Shown one piece after another: positions 1 through 9,222 of a stretch of DNA of 28,492 bases (positions are counted from its first letter, which is position 1; each line of letters begins with the position of its first letter). Both the position numbers and the translations under genes were made by a program. Under the pieces are notes generated by a model that was not told the origin of the DNA, made no database searches, and was given only the letters and a program-made list of their open reading frames with translations. This stretch comes from JANQPA01 sp964628385 (GTDB lineage: Bacteria; Bacteroidota; Bacteroidia; Chitinophagales; Saprospiraceae), in NCBI GenBank assembly GCA_964628385.1, contig CAZVOD010000056.1, positions 1 through 28,492 of the forward strand, written 5' to 3'.

Positions 1-51
1 CCGTGTTTCAGGAATGAAAATCCTGCGTCCTAACCCCTAGACGAACGGGCC
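1..51 (-). tRNA. tRNA-Glu (anticodon UUC), 3' part cut off by window edge
   Basis: Read on the minus strand from 51 down to 1, the sequence gives tRNA nucleotides 1-51 in canonical numbering: acceptor strand GGCCCGU, U8, D arm with GUCU and GGAC, anticodon stem CAGGA pairing with UCCUG, and a seven-base loop UUUUCAU. The anticodon UUC lies at plus-strand positions 16-18 (gaa). The variable region and the start of the T stem (ACACGG) are visible; the T loop and the 3' acceptor strand are beyond the window. The fold and identity elements match bacterial tRNA-Glu. Confidence 0.95.
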
Positions 52-88
52 ATTTTATTATACCGTAAATGTATGTAATTTCAACTAT

Positions 89-96
89 CAAATATA
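89..96 (-). promoter_or_regulatory. Candidate -7 box for tRNA-Glu
   Basis: The minus strand reads TATATTTG, a full match to the Bacteroidota -7 consensus TAnnTTTG. It lies 38 bases upstream of the tRNA 5' end, which would leave a short leader of about 30 bases. No TTG-type -33 box is seen at the right distance. The same octamer occurs again on the minus strand at 170-177, so either could be used, or both could be chance in this AT-rich stretch. Confidence 0.35.
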
Positions 97-305
97 GTAA
101 AATCTTTCATTTGACATACTTTTGAAATTCAAAGGAACTCGTTTGTATTATGTTATTTCAAAAGCGATGCAAATATAGTTTTTTATGTCTAAAAAGAAAA
201 TAGACTTTCTTATTTTTTTGTAAATAAAAAGTCATTCTCAAAAAATCGGTTATAGTTGATATTATATAAGCTTAGGCGTTGCAGACAACAGAAATAAGTT
301 AGAAA

Positions 306-337
306 TTGTTCTAGGAATATAATTATTGTTACTTTTA
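306..337 (+). promoter_or_regulatory. Candidate gap promoter (TTG-N21-TACTTTTA)
   Basis: A TTG at 306-308 and TACTTTTA at 330-337 fit the Bacteroidota pattern TTG-N(about 19)-TAnnTTTG with one mismatch (final A for G) and a 21-base spacer. Transcription would start near 344, leaving a leader of about 30 bases before the gap ATG. The start codon is preceded by an A-rich stretch and not by a Shine-Dalgarno motif. Confidence 0.4.
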
Positions 338-373
338 CACTAAGTTTTAATCAACAAAAAACAGTAATAACTC

Positions 374-1372
374 ATGTCAAAAAAAATTGCAATTAATGGT
401 TTTGGTCGTATTGGTCGACTAACCTTTCGTAATCTTATCCAAAGAGAGGGTGTTGAAGTTGTGGCTATTAATGACTTGACGGATAACCAAACCCTTGCTC
501 ACCTTTTGAAATATGACTCTGCACAGGGGCCATTTGAAGGAACTGTTGAGGCTACCGATGATAAATTAATTGTAAATGGTAAAGAAATCATGGCTACTTC
601 TGAGCGGAACCCTGAAGCTTTGCCATGGGAAGCTACAGGAGTGGATTTGGTACTGGAATGTACGGGGGTTTTTCGCTCCAAAGAAAAAGCGGGTTTACAC
701 TTGAATGCCGGAGCCAAGGATGTAGTCATTTCTGCTCCTGCTAAAGGAGATGGTGTTCAGACTATTGTACTGGGCGTGAATGATGATGAGCTGGATCGTC
801 GTCACAATGTATTTTCAAATGCTTCCTGTACGACTAACTGCCTTGCCCCAGTGGCCAAGATCATCAATGATAATTATGGGCTGGTAAACGGATCGATGAC
901 AACTATCCATGCTTACACAGCTGATCAACGCATTCAGGATGCGCCACACAGTGATTTGCGTCGTGCGCGTGCTGCGGCCTTCAATATTGTACCCACAAGT
1001 ACAGGAGCAGCATCTGCGGTTGGTAAAGTAATTCCTGCTGTAGCTGGCAAGCTTAACGCCATCGCCGTACGTGTGCCTGTTATTACAGGTTCTATGATCG
1101 AAGTAAACGCTATAGTTGAAAAAGTACCTACAGCTGAAGAAATCAATGCTAAATTCAAGGAAATGGCAGAAGGGCCGATGAAGGGCATCTTGCAATACTC
1201 TGAAGATCCATTGGTATCCAGTGATATTGTTCGCAACCCTTACTCTTCTATCTTTGATTCTCAGATGACTTCTGTCAACGGAAATATGATCAAAGTAGTA
1301 AGCTGGTACGATAATGAAGCTGGTTACTCCGCTCGTCTGGCTGATTTAGCAGTGATGATACTCACTAAGTAA
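374..1372 (+). CDS. gap: Type I glyceraldehyde-3-phosphate dehydrogenase
   Basis: Cytosolic glycolytic enzyme that converts glyceraldehyde-3-phosphate, NAD+ and phosphate to 1,3-bisphosphoglycerate. The 332 residues are the usual length. The Rossmann motif INGFGRIGR is at residues 7-15, and Asp34 in the AINDLTD segment favours NAD+ over NADP+. The catalytic site SNASCTTNC places the nucleophile at Cys152, with His179 in TTIHAYT. The C-terminal WYDNEAGYS motif is intact. The ATG at 374 gives the canonical N-terminus. It lies upstream of pgk in the same direction, but a strong hairpin terminator follows 22 bases after the stop, so read-through to pgk is probably limited. Confidence 0.98.
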   Translation: MSKKIAINGFGRIGRLTFRNLIQREGVEVVAINDLTDNQTLAHLLKYDSAQGPFEGTVEATDDKLIVNGKEIMATSERNPEALPWEATGVDLVLECTGVFRSKEKAGLHLNAGAKDVVISAPAKGDGVQTIVLGVNDDELDRRHNVFSNASCTTNCLAPVAKIINDNYGLVNGSMTTIHAYTADQRIQDAPHSDLRRARAAAFNIVPTSTGAASAVGKVIPAVAGKLNAIAVRVPVITGSMIEVNAIVEKVPTAEEINAKFKEMAEGPMKGILQYSEDPLVSSDIVRNPYSSIFDSQMTSVNGNMIKVVSWYDNEAGYSARLADLAVMILTK

Positions 1373-1393
1373 GATTAAGCGTAGTAAAGTAAA

Positions 1394-1438
1394 GGGTAGT
1401 GGGGAGAGAGAGATGATACCCGCTGCCCTATATTTTTT
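1394..1438 (+). terminator. Intrinsic terminator after gap
   Basis: A 10-bp stem, GGGTAGTGGG (1394-1403) with CCCGCTGCCC (1419-1428), includes two G-U pairs and closes a 15-base purine-rich loop. It is followed within four bases by six T residues (1433-1438). Position and form fit a Rho-independent terminator or attenuator between gap and pgk. Confidence 0.75.
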
Positions 1439-1448
1439 CAAACACTGT

Positions 1449-1495
1449 GGTATGGAGTATTATAGATTATTCCTGAAGTCACAATACTCAATACC
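1449..1495 (+). repeat. 13-bp inverted repeat in front of pgk
   Basis: GGTATGGAGTATT (1449-1461) and AATACTCAATACC (1483-1495) are inverted copies with one mismatch and a 21-base spacer. The right arm ends 21 bases before the pgk ATG. It is not followed by a T tract, so it is more likely an operator or a 5'-leader stem than a terminator. Confidence 0.5.
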
Positions 1496-1516
1496 TCTTA
1501 CTTAATACCATAAATT

Positions 1517-2716
1517 ATGAATTTTGATTTTAACGGTAAAAAAGTCCTGGTACGTGTTGATTTTAACGTGCCGCTCAATAAGGATCGTCAGGTAACTGAT
1601 GATACTCGTATTCGCGCAGCTTTACCCACCATTAAGCATATCCTGGACAACGGCGGTGCAGCTATTCTAATGTCTCACCTGGGGCGCCCCATGAAAAAAC
1701 TGAAAGAAGACGGAACAGTGGATGTTGATCGCTTTACCCTCAATCATGTTGTTCCGCGTTTGTCAGAGCTACTCGGGCTAGATGTAAAGTTTTGTGATGA
1801 GACAATTGGAGAGAGAGCTACTCGACTGAGCAATGCACTGAAGCCCGGAGAAGTATTGGTTTTGGAAAATACCAGATTTGAACCAGGGGAGAAAAAAGGT
1901 GACGAAGACCTGGCTAAAGCACTGGCTGATCTGGGCGATATTTATATCAATGATGCTTTTGGTTCGGCTCACCGCGCTCATGTATCCACGACCACTGTCG
2001 CACAGTATTTTGCGCCAGAGGCCAAAGGGTTTGGCTATTTGATAAAGCAGGAAATTGAAAACGCCAATAAAGTGTTACATAATCCCGAGCGACCTTTAAC
2101 AGCCATTATCGGTGGAGCAAAAGTTTCTGATAAGATTTTGTTATTAGAAAAATTGATGGACTTTGCCAATACCGTTATCGTAGGCGGTGGTATGGCCTAC
2201 ACCTTTATCAAAGCGATGGGAGGACAGATCGGTAAATCACTTGTTGAGGATGATCGCCTAGAACTGGCCAAAAAGCTCGTGGAAAAAGCCAAAACTAATA
2301 ATGTTAAACTGCTTTTACCCGATGATTCTATAGTAGCGGATAACTTTTCCAAGGAAGCTAACCACAAATTGTCAGATAGCAATGCTATAGAAGATGGCTG
2401 GATGGGCCTTGATATAGGAGAAAAAGCCAGAGCTGCTTTTGCCGCAGCTATAGCTGAATCCAAAACTGTACTCTGGAACGGTCCTATGGGGGTATTTGAG
2501 ATGGAAAACTTTGCACAGGGGACTAAAGCCATAGCTGAAGCGGTAGCTACTGCTACTTCTAAAGGAGCTTTTTCATTGGTAGGTGGTGGAGATTCTGTAG
2601 CCGCCATTAACTCCATGAACCTGGCCGATCAAGTAAGTTTTGTTTCCACCGGGGGTGGTGCTATGCTGGAATTTTTGGAAGGAAAAGAACTACCGGGGAT
2701 TGCGGCAGTTGGATAA
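1517..2716 (+). CDS. pgk: Phosphoglycerate kinase
   Basis: Cytosolic glycolytic kinase that transfers phosphate from 1,3-bisphosphoglycerate to ADP. At 399 residues it has the normal bacterial length. The substrate-binding segment RVDFNVPL is at residues 13-20 and SHLGRP at 53-58. The second-domain signatures IIGGAKVSDK, LWNGPMGVFE and the nucleotide-binding GGGDS near the C-terminus are all present. The ATG at 1517 gives the standard N-terminus; the upstream sequence is A/T-rich with no Shine-Dalgarno motif. It lies 144 bases after gap, but the terminator in between and the inverted repeat at 1449-1495 suggest its own control. Confidence 0.98.
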   Translation: MNFDFNGKKVLVRVDFNVPLNKDRQVTDDTRIRAALPTIKHILDNGGAAILMSHLGRPMKKLKEDGTVDVDRFTLNHVVPRLSELLGLDVKFCDETIGERATRLSNALKPGEVLVLENTRFEPGEKKGDEDLAKALADLGDIYINDAFGSAHRAHVSTTTVAQYFAPEAKGFGYLIKQEIENANKVLHNPERPLTAIIGGAKVSDKILLLEKLMDFANTVIVGGGMAYTFIKAMGGQIGKSLVEDDRLELAKKLVEKAKTNNVKLLLPDDSIVADNFSKEANHKLSDSNAIEDGWMGLDIGEKARAAFAAAIAESKTVLWNGPMGVFEMENFAQGTKAIAEAVATATSKGAFSLVGGGDSVAAINSMNLADQVSFVSTGGGAMLEFLEGKELPGIAAVG

Positions 2717-2867
2717 TCATAAGCCAGAGTGTAGAAAGACTAAATAGCCGCTGATAGCCAGTGTGCTAAAGTCCTTCTGCCCTTTGACTACATCCTGTTA
2801 GCCGCTTTAAAATCCGTTCACACCGTTAACAGTAGTATACTTGAACCGACTTTTTTGACCTACTATT

Positions 2868-5800
2868 CTAGTATCTAATCACTTTATATTGTTTAGTCAA
2901 CGTTTTTCCAAACTGAACGGTCAGGAAGTAAGTGCCGGGTAGATAGCCGCTCATGCCTAGCGTCAGCTTTTTCACTGGATCCAAAAGGCGCCGTTGCTGC
3001 AGCAAAACGCCATCAATAGCAAACAAGCGTATGAGTAGGTCTTCTTCTAGGTCTTCAAATAATTCTATATGTAGTTCATCTTCCCAAACCGGATTGGGAT
3101 AAACCAATAGTAGTTTGGAGTCACCAAAGATGATGACCTCCTCGATGGAAGAGTAGTATTCCCATTCTTTATTTTTTTCATAAACTCTTATACGGTAATA
3201 GTTGTGGCCTTTCTTGGGTAGAATATGTTTGTAGCTAAAATAACGCTGACCGCTTGCCACCATATCGGGGTCGTCGATAGTTCTCAGAAGCTCAAATGAC
3301 TCTCCGTCTTTTGAATATTCCAGGTCAAAAATTGTAGCTGTTCGATCATCAGCTATCTGCCACTCTACCAGCACATCCTCCTGCTCCGTCACGGTTGTGT
3401 TCATTACTAAATCGGTCTCACAGGGTCCCGGTGTCTGTATCACATTCACCTTAACCTTATTAAAGGCTGGGCAGCCATTCTGAGTGACATATAGCTGAAC
3501 TTCATATTCGCCGTGCTCGCCATAATTCACCACAGCAGTAGTCCCAATGACCTGATTGGGGTAAACAGGGCCGCCAAACTGCCAGCGTACATTGAAGGGA
3601 TCGGCCGTAGCATCAGTAGTAAAAGTGACCGGCTCGTCCTGACAAACCGTGAGCGGACCGTAAATACCCGCCTTTACACTATCGGTTACTACCGCACTGA
3701 CAGTATTGGACGGTACAAAAGTCTCACAGCCTTCCCTCCTGGCAAATCTTGCGAAGTTAGTGGTCTCAAAAATAATGCCTGCTTCATAACTACTATTTGT
3801 AGCTCCGTCAATTAACTCCCAGCCATCGTGGTTGATCGCTGCAGAGACCGTATTTTTCATCCACTTATACTCAATTGATCCAAAACCTCCGCTAACAGGA
3901 TGGAGCTCCGTAAAGGGAGCCGCTTTTTGACCGGGACCGCAGAACGATTGGTCTGAGGCGATCTCTCCGCCATCCATGACGTTGATACATGCCTCGTGAA
4001 AGCCTGCATCTACACTGTTGTTAAGTTCACCTTGTGAAAAGGTATAAACAGAGGTGGTAAAGGTATTGGGGTCCATATCGCTGTCAATTTCATCATCTCC
4101 GGCATCAACTATAGTGCCGACAAATCCTCTGGGAGGAATAAAGCGCAACTGATATTTTCCGGGAGGGATATCAAATTGATATTGCCCCAAACTGTTGGTT
4201 GTAGTTGAATCCTGAAAACTGGTTGTATTGTTGGTATCGGCATGGTTCATGATTCCTTCAATAATGACCGGGACGTTGGGTATGCCAGGCTCGTTAGGGT
4301 CTTTCAGACCGTTTCTGTTAAAGTCTTCCCAAACCAGGTCTCCTACCCGGGTAACGGAAAGGAAAGAAATCTGGCAATTGGTAGTACAGCCATTGGCATC
4401 CGTCACGGTTACAGAATAGTTGCCGTCAGTAAGTTCGCTTCCGATTTGAGTGGTTTGGCCGTCACTCCACTGATAGGTAAACGGAGCTGTTCCGCCGCTT
4501 ACAATAACCTCGGCTGATCCGTCACCGGCACCCGGGGTTGTTTCTGGTTCCAAAATGTTGATGGTACAAGACAGCGGTGGGAACCCATCTATATTGCCGC
4601 TGATGGTGGCTGAGCATCCTCCGGCGTCTGTTACCGTTACGATATAGGTGCCAATAGCCAGGTTATTGATGGTCGCTGTATTGTCACCATTACTCCATGC
4701 ATAGGTGTAAGGCATAGTACCTCCTTCTACCTGAACCCTCAGGGCACCATTGGTGAAAAGCTCACAGGTTTCTTGTATGTTTTCAATACCCAGTGAAATA
4801 GGATCAGACGCTACAATTTCTACACTATCTACGGCCTGGCACCCATTCATATCCGTAACGGTTACCAGGTAAGTCCCAACCGTAAGGTTTTGGTTGAGGG
4901 CGCCACTAAGGCCATTACTCCACTCAAAAGTGTAGGGAGCCTGACCTCCGCTGGCCGCCGCTTCCGCCTGACCAATATTTTGATCGGGGCAAATGGTATC
5001 GATCAAAGAAATAAATCGAATGTCTAATGCGGCATTTTCAAAAATGATAAAATCGGTAATTTCAAAACAACCACCCGGAGCTGTTACGGTTACGGCATAG
5101 CTCCCGGCAGCCAACCCGTTGACCTGAGGAGTAGTGGCTCCATTAGACCATAAATATTCAAAAGGGCCATTTCCGTTGACTACACTTACGGTAGCTGCAC
5201 CTGATTCATCACCGGCACAAAGAATGTTTTCCACCTCTACACTAATGTTGAGGCTGTCAAAAACTTCAATAGTAGTACTCTGTGTACCCATACAGCCGTT
5301 CGCATCCGTTACGGTTACGCTGTAATCGCCCGTGATCAGGCCAGTAACAGTAGCAGTAGTACTGTCATTACTCCATGTGTATTCAAATGGAGCCCTTCCA
5401 TTTACTACAGATACGGTCACGGCTCCTGTCGTGTCCGGAGGGCAGACCGCCCCGGTTGTGTTTATAAAAATACTGAGTGGTGGCCTTTCTTCTATTTCCA
5501 GATCTGTTACTGCTTCACAGCCATTGGCATCGGTCACGGTTACGGCATAATCACCAGCGGGCAGGTTTTCTGTGGCCGGGTTTTCGTCGCCATTTGACCA
5601 AAGGAAAGAGTAGGGGGCTAAGCCGCCCCCCGCAACGACTGTTGCCCGACCAGTCGATGCCTGATTACATACGGTATCTATTATATTTTCCAACCTTAAA
5701 ATTACAGGAGCAGGTTCGTCTATTGCAAATGCTACGCTTCCTTCACAACCATTGGCATCGCTGACGGTAAGACCATAATTGCCAGCCAATAAGCTATCAA

Positions 5801-8800
5801 CAGTTGCCGTGGTATCTCCGCTGCTCCAAGTGTATACGTAAGGTGCAGTACCTCCACTCACCAAAGCTTCGGCTGAACCTGTTGGAGCTTCAAAACAGTC
5901 AACCAGGCCAATATTGATGTCTACATTGATATCGTCAGTAATGGATATAATTACTTGAGCGGTACCAGCGCATCCATTGACATCAGTCACGGTAATGCTG
6001 TATACGCCTGCATCCAGGCTGTCGATAGATGGTGTTGTTGCTCCGGTACTCCATAGGTAATTATAAGGAGCTGTTCCGCCAGCAACTTCCGCAAATGCAG
6101 CACCCAAATTTCCGGAACTGCATAGGATATCACTTGCATTGATAGTCACATCAAGGGAATCTGCTTCAAAAATGAGGAGCGTATCGGTGAAGGTACAACC
6201 CAAAACGTCTGTTACTGTCACAAAATGAGGACCGGCCGCTAGCCCGGCTACAGCGGGCGTGTCATCCCCGGTACTCCAGCTGTAGGAATAGGGAGCTATT
6301 CCACCATTCACCTGAACAGTAGCGGCACCGTCCATTGAACGGGCACAAATGGTGTCCACTACATTTATAAAATCTATTGATAAAGGAGTATTTTCATTGA
6401 AAACAATTTCAGAATTGGCTGTGCATCCATTGGCATCCGTTACTGTAATACGATAAGTACCCGCTGGTAAATTTTCCAACGAGCTGGTTGTATCACCAGT
6501 ATTCCACAAATACCTGTAGGGGCCCAGGCCGCCACTGGCTACTACTACTGCTGCTGTTCCGCTGGAGTCTCCGGCGCAGTTGATGGGCATACCTGATAAT
6601 TCAAGCTCCACTGGAGCGGATACGTCAATGATAATGCTATCAATATTACTGCAACCATTCGCATCGGTAACGGTGAGCAAGTAAGTACCAGTCGGTAAGC
6701 TATCGATTTCGGCGGTAGTATCGCCCGTACTCCAGGAGTAGGTGTACGGTGCCCGACCCCCTGATACCTCAGCTTGAGCATCTCCAAAACCATCTTCATC
6801 ACAAACAGTTGTACTGCTTCCGATGTCAATGAATAGTTCTGGTACTTCGCTGATAATAATCATGTTTTCAGCGGTACATCCCTGGGCATCAGTAGCTGTA
6901 ACAGCGTATATTCCTGCTTCCAGATTATTCACAGATACGCCTGTCTTGCCGTTACTCCATAGAAAGGTATACGGTCTGCTGCCTCCACTGACGAATGCAG
7001 TGGCAGCACCGTCATTGCTTCCCGGGCAAATTCCGGTTATTACATTTACAAAATCAACAAAAAAGGGCTCTGGCTCCACAACTTCCGCACTTACTTCTAC
7101 TGTGCAACCGCTAGCATCGGTAACGGTAAGACCATAAAAACCACCTGCCAAATCCTGAAGGTTTCGCGTGGTATCACCCGTATCCCATAACAGGCTGTAC
7201 GGACTGTTACCACCCGTTATTTCGGTGGTAATACTGCCATCAGCCAGGCCAAAACAAGAAACCGGAGTGGTCTGAAAAAGGACTTCTATCGCCGTAGAAG
7301 TCACAATGTCTATATTGGCTTCTGCCGTACATCCATTGGCATCTGTAACTGTTAAACTGTAAGAACCACTGCCGATATTTTCAATTATTGCAGTGGTATC
7401 GCCAGTATTCCATAAATATTCAAATGGAGTACGGCCACCGCTAACTATTGCCTGAGCGGAGGCTGAATTCTGATCACCACAAACTGACTCATCCGCTGCG
7501 ATCTCCACGCTAATCTCCGGTGCAGAAGATATAAGAATACTATTTTCTGCTGTACAGTCATTATCATCGGTTACAGTTATGCTATAAGTACCCGGAGAGA
7601 GGTTGCTAATACTTACTCCTGTACTATCATTGCTCCATTCAAACGTAAATGGCCCGGTACCGCCATTGACAAGGGCTGTGGCTGCTCCTTCATTGGCGCC
7701 GTCACACAGATTATTAGATACATTGGCAAAATCTACCGTAAATGGAGGAGGAGCCTGCAATTCAACTGTGAGTACCTGCGAGCAGCCATTCTGATCACTA
7801 ACAGTCAAATTGTAAATACCTGCTTCGAGATCGCCAATGAGCGCTGTAGTATCTCCGGTGTTCCAACGAAAATGGTAAGGGGGAAGCCCGCCGGCTACCG
7901 CTGCTTCTATAGCTCCTGTAGCTTCTTCGGGACAAAGTATTTCGGTAAGCTCAAAATCCACATCCAGGCTATCATCCAGCGTAATGGTTGTAAATGCTTC
8001 TGCTGTACAACCCTGAGCATCAGTAAGCGTAAGGCTCAAAGGCCCGGTACTGAGGCCATCAATCAAAGAAGTACTATCACTGGTACTCCACTGATACCTG
8101 TAAGGCGGCGTCCCTCCGTCAATTATAGGAAAAGCAATTGCTGAACCCTCACAGGAGGCATTAATAACCTCTATACCCAGTTCAATAGCTGGTCCTGTGC
8201 TTATCTCGTAGGTCGCAACGGCGTTACAGCCATTAGCATCGGTTACTGTTAAGCTGTAGCTTCCCGGCGCTAAATTCTCAATATCTTCAGTTGTGGCTCC
8301 ATTACTCCATTCAAAAGTATAGGGAGCAGCTCCCTGGGTTATAGTAATGTCAATGGAGCCGTTGCTGGCATTATCACAAATGGGCTCCTGGATTGCCCCG
8401 GTTATTTCTACTGACCGAGCAGAGGGGACAATCGTTTCTCCGGTGGCCGTGCATCCGCTGCTGTCTGTTACGGTTACACTGTAAGGTCCGGGGATGAGCC
8501 CCGTTATGGTTGAACTGGTATCGCCATTACTCCACAAATATGAAATAGGAGCAATGCCGTTGCTGACTTCTACCGTAGCTGTACCATCGGATTCGCCATC
8601 ACAGACCGGAGGCCCCGGCGTTAGAGCCACAGAAAGTTTGGTGGGCTCAATTTTAACGCATTCCGCCCGCGCGCAGAAGTTAGCATCTATGATGGTGACG
8701 CAGTATTTTCCAGGTTCAAAAACCGTAATGGTATCACCATCCTTGCCCTTTCCCCATCTGTACTGGTAGGGCCCGTTACCCCCCGATCCGGTAACTTTTA

Positions 8801-9176
8801 TAGTTATTGGTAAATTGCAATTGTTAAGCTCGAATGAGCCTGAGATAGGCTCCGGTGCTGGTAAAAAAACAGAAGCGGTTTTGATCTGGTCATTGGCATC
8901 GGTAACGGTCACCGAATAAAGGTCAGAAACCAACCCTTTTATCGTTGCTGTTTGCTGAGTAGTACTCCACTCAAAAGTGTAGGGTGCTGTACCTCCCAAC
9001 GGATTGGCCGTCAATTGGCCATCTTTGCCCCCATGGCAAGACGGTTGCTGAATACCAAAGGAGATAGAAAATTGAGCCCTCCCGGGCATTGCTGTAAGGA
9101 TAAGCAATAAAATAAATATAATTCTTCCACTTTGCCTATGCCACGTAGGCCGGAGCAAGTCTTTTAACTTCTTCAT
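2868..9176 (-). CDS. Giant secreted SprB-repeat protein with T9SS sorting domain
   Basis: A 2102-residue surface or secreted protein, probably an adhesin. Residues 1-35 are a signal peptide (basic start, hydrophobic core ending in GRAQ). Residues 36-1610 hold 21 tandem modules of about 75 residues, each with a central G-PY-(Y/F)-W-(S/N) motif and a VTVTDANGC-like end, as in the SprB repeat family. Residues 1611 to about 1728 resemble an SdrD-B domain (VGDLVWEDFNRNG start). About 1729-1833 is an unassigned Ig-like stretch, 1834-1912 is PKD-like, and about 1915-2015 is fibronectin-III-like. The last 83 residues (YPNP start, GTYFLTV, KQYKVIRY end) are a type A T9SS sorting domain, pointing to outer-membrane export. 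The name SprB comes from the Flavobacterium gliding adhesin; similarity here is to the repeat only, so a gliding role is not shown. The gene is convergent with pgk and divergent from the protease at 9515. Confidence 0.93.
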   Translation of the reverse strand: MKKLKDLLRPTWHRQSGRIIFILLLILTAMPGRAQFSISFGIQQPSCHGGKDGQLTANPLGGTAPYTFEWSTTQQTATIKGLVSDLYSVTVTDANDQIKTASVFLPAPEPISGSFELNNCNLPITIKVTGSGGNGPYQYRWGKGKDGDTITVFEPGKYCVTIIDANFCARAECVKIEPTKLSVALTPGPPVCDGESDGTATVEVSNGIAPISYLWSNGDTSSTITGLIPGPYSVTVTDSSGCTATGETIVPSARSVEITGAIQEPICDNASNGSIDITITQGAAPYTFEWSNGATTEDIENLAPGSYSLTVTDANGCNAVATYEISTGPAIELGIEVINASCEGSAIAFPIIDGGTPPYRYQWSTSDSTSLIDGLSTGPLSLTLTDAQGCTAEAFTTITLDDSLDVDFELTEILCPEEATGAIEAAVAGGLPPYHFRWNTGDTTALIGDLEAGIYNLTVSDQNGCSQVLTVELQAPPPFTVDFANVSNNLCDGANEGAATALVNGGTGPFTFEWSNDSTGVSISNLSPGTYSITVTDDNDCTAENSILISSAPEISVEIAADESVCGDQNSASAQAIVSGGRTPFEYLWNTGDTTAIIENIGSGSYSLTVTDANGCTAEANIDIVTSTAIEVLFQTTPVSCFGLADGSITTEITGGNSPYSLLWDTGDTTRNLQDLAGGFYGLTVTDASGCTVEVSAEVVEPEPFFVDFVNVITGICPGSNDGAATAFVSGGSRPYTFLWSNGKTGVSVNNLEAGIYAVTATDAQGCTAENMIIISEVPELFIDIGSSTTVCDEDGFGDAQAEVSGGRAPYTYSWSTGDTTAEIDSLPTGTYLLTVTDANGCSNIDSIIIDVSAPVELELSGMPINCAGDSSGTAAVVVASGGLGPYRYLWNTGDTTSSLENLPAGTYRITVTDANGCTANSEIVFNENTPLSIDFINVVDTICARSMDGAATVQVNGGIAPYSYSWSTGDDTPAVAGLAAGPHFVTVTDVLGCTFTDTLLIFEADSLDVTINASDILCSSGNLGAAFAEVAGGTAPYNYLWSTGATTPSIDSLDAGVYSITVTDVNGCAGTAQVIISITDDINVDINIGLVDCFEAPTGSAEALVSGGTAPYVYTWSSGDTTATVDSLLAGNYGLTVSDANGCEGSVAFAIDEPAPVILRLENIIDTVCNQASTGRATVVAGGGLAPYSFLWSNGDENPATENLPAGDYAVTVTDANGCEAVTDLEIEERPPLSIFINTTGAVCPPDTTGAVTVSVVNGRAPFEYTWSNDSTTATVTGLITGDYSVTVTDANGCMGTQSTTIEVFDSLNISVEVENILCAGDESGAATVSVVNGNGPFEYLWSNGATTPQVNGLAAGSYAVTVTAPGGCFEITDFIIFENAALDIRFISLIDTICPDQNIGQAEAAASGGQAPYTFEWSNGLSGALNQNLTVGTYLVTVTDMNGCQAVDSVEIVASDPISLGIENIQETCELFTNGALRVQVEGGTMPYTYAWSNGDNTATINNLAIGTYIVTVTDAGGCSATISGNIDGFPPLSCTINILEPETTPGAGDGSAEVIVSGGTAPFTYQWSDGQTTQIGSELTDGNYSVTVTDANGCTTNCQISFLSVTRVGDLVWEDFNRNGLKDPNEPGIPNVPVIIEGIMNHADTNNTTSFQDSTTTNSLGQYQFDIPPGKYQLRFIPPRGFVGTIVDAGDDEIDSDMDPNTFTTSVYTFSQGELNNSVDAGFHEACINVMDGGEIASDQSFCGPGQKAAPFTELHPVSGGFGSIEYKWMKNTVSAAINHDGWELIDGATNSSYEAGIIFETTNFARFARREGCETFVPSNTVSAVVTDSVKAGIYGPLTVCQDEPVTFTTDATADPFNVRWQFGGPVYPNQVIGTTAVVNYGEHGEYEVQLYVTQNGCPAFNKVKVNVIQTPGPCETDLVMNTTVTEQEDVLVEWQIADDRTATIFDLEYSKDGESFELLRTIDDPDMVASGQRYFSYKHILPKKGHNYYRIRVYEKNKEWEYYSSIEEVIIFGDSKLLLVYPNPVWEDELHIELFEDLEEDLLIRLFAIDGVLLQQRRLLDPVKKLTLGMSGYLPGTYFLTVQFGKTLTKQYKVIRY
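4347..9071 (-). repeat. 21 tandem SprB-type modules (about 225 bp each)
   Basis: The modules were counted by eye from residue 36 to 1610 of the 2868-9176 protein. Lengths are 70-76 residues, mostly 75 or 76. Modules 7-21 (4347-7742) show an additional three-module periodicity: a 76-residue type, then a 75-residue type, then a 75/76-residue type, repeated five times in units of 678-681 bp. Modules 3-20 each carry exactly two cysteines, near positions 12 and 62. Modules 1, 2 and 21 deviate in the cysteine pattern. Confidence 0.9.
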
Positions 9177-9222
9177 GAAATTGAATTTGTTGGTCTTGCT
9201 TCCGATATATCAAAATCTATTC

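Larger units (their letters stand above)
52..373. other. AT-rich divergent intergenic region, tRNA-Glu / gap
   Basis: This 322-base stretch has no credible coding sequence. It separates the minus-strand tRNA from plus-strand gap and holds candidate promoters in both directions: two TATATTTG boxes on the minus strand (89-96 and 170-177) and one weaker pair for gap (306-337). No hairpin with a T tract was seen. Confidence 0.6.

Noticed and set aside
2717..2867. Possible terminator between convergent pgk and the SprB-repeat gene (GTTCA...TGAAC near a T6 run at 2851-2856)
   Set aside because: The stem is only 5 bp with a 22-base loop. Direct repeats of TAGCCGCT are present but do not form a hairpin. 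Not strong enough to call.
4347..9071. Regularly spaced repeats resembling a CRISPR array, and several plus-strand ORFs here with recurring QPLASVTVT-like peptides
   Set aside because: The spacing is about 225 bp and the reading frame is one long protein. The recurring plus-strand peptides are just the antisense reading of the VTVTDANGC codons at each module end.
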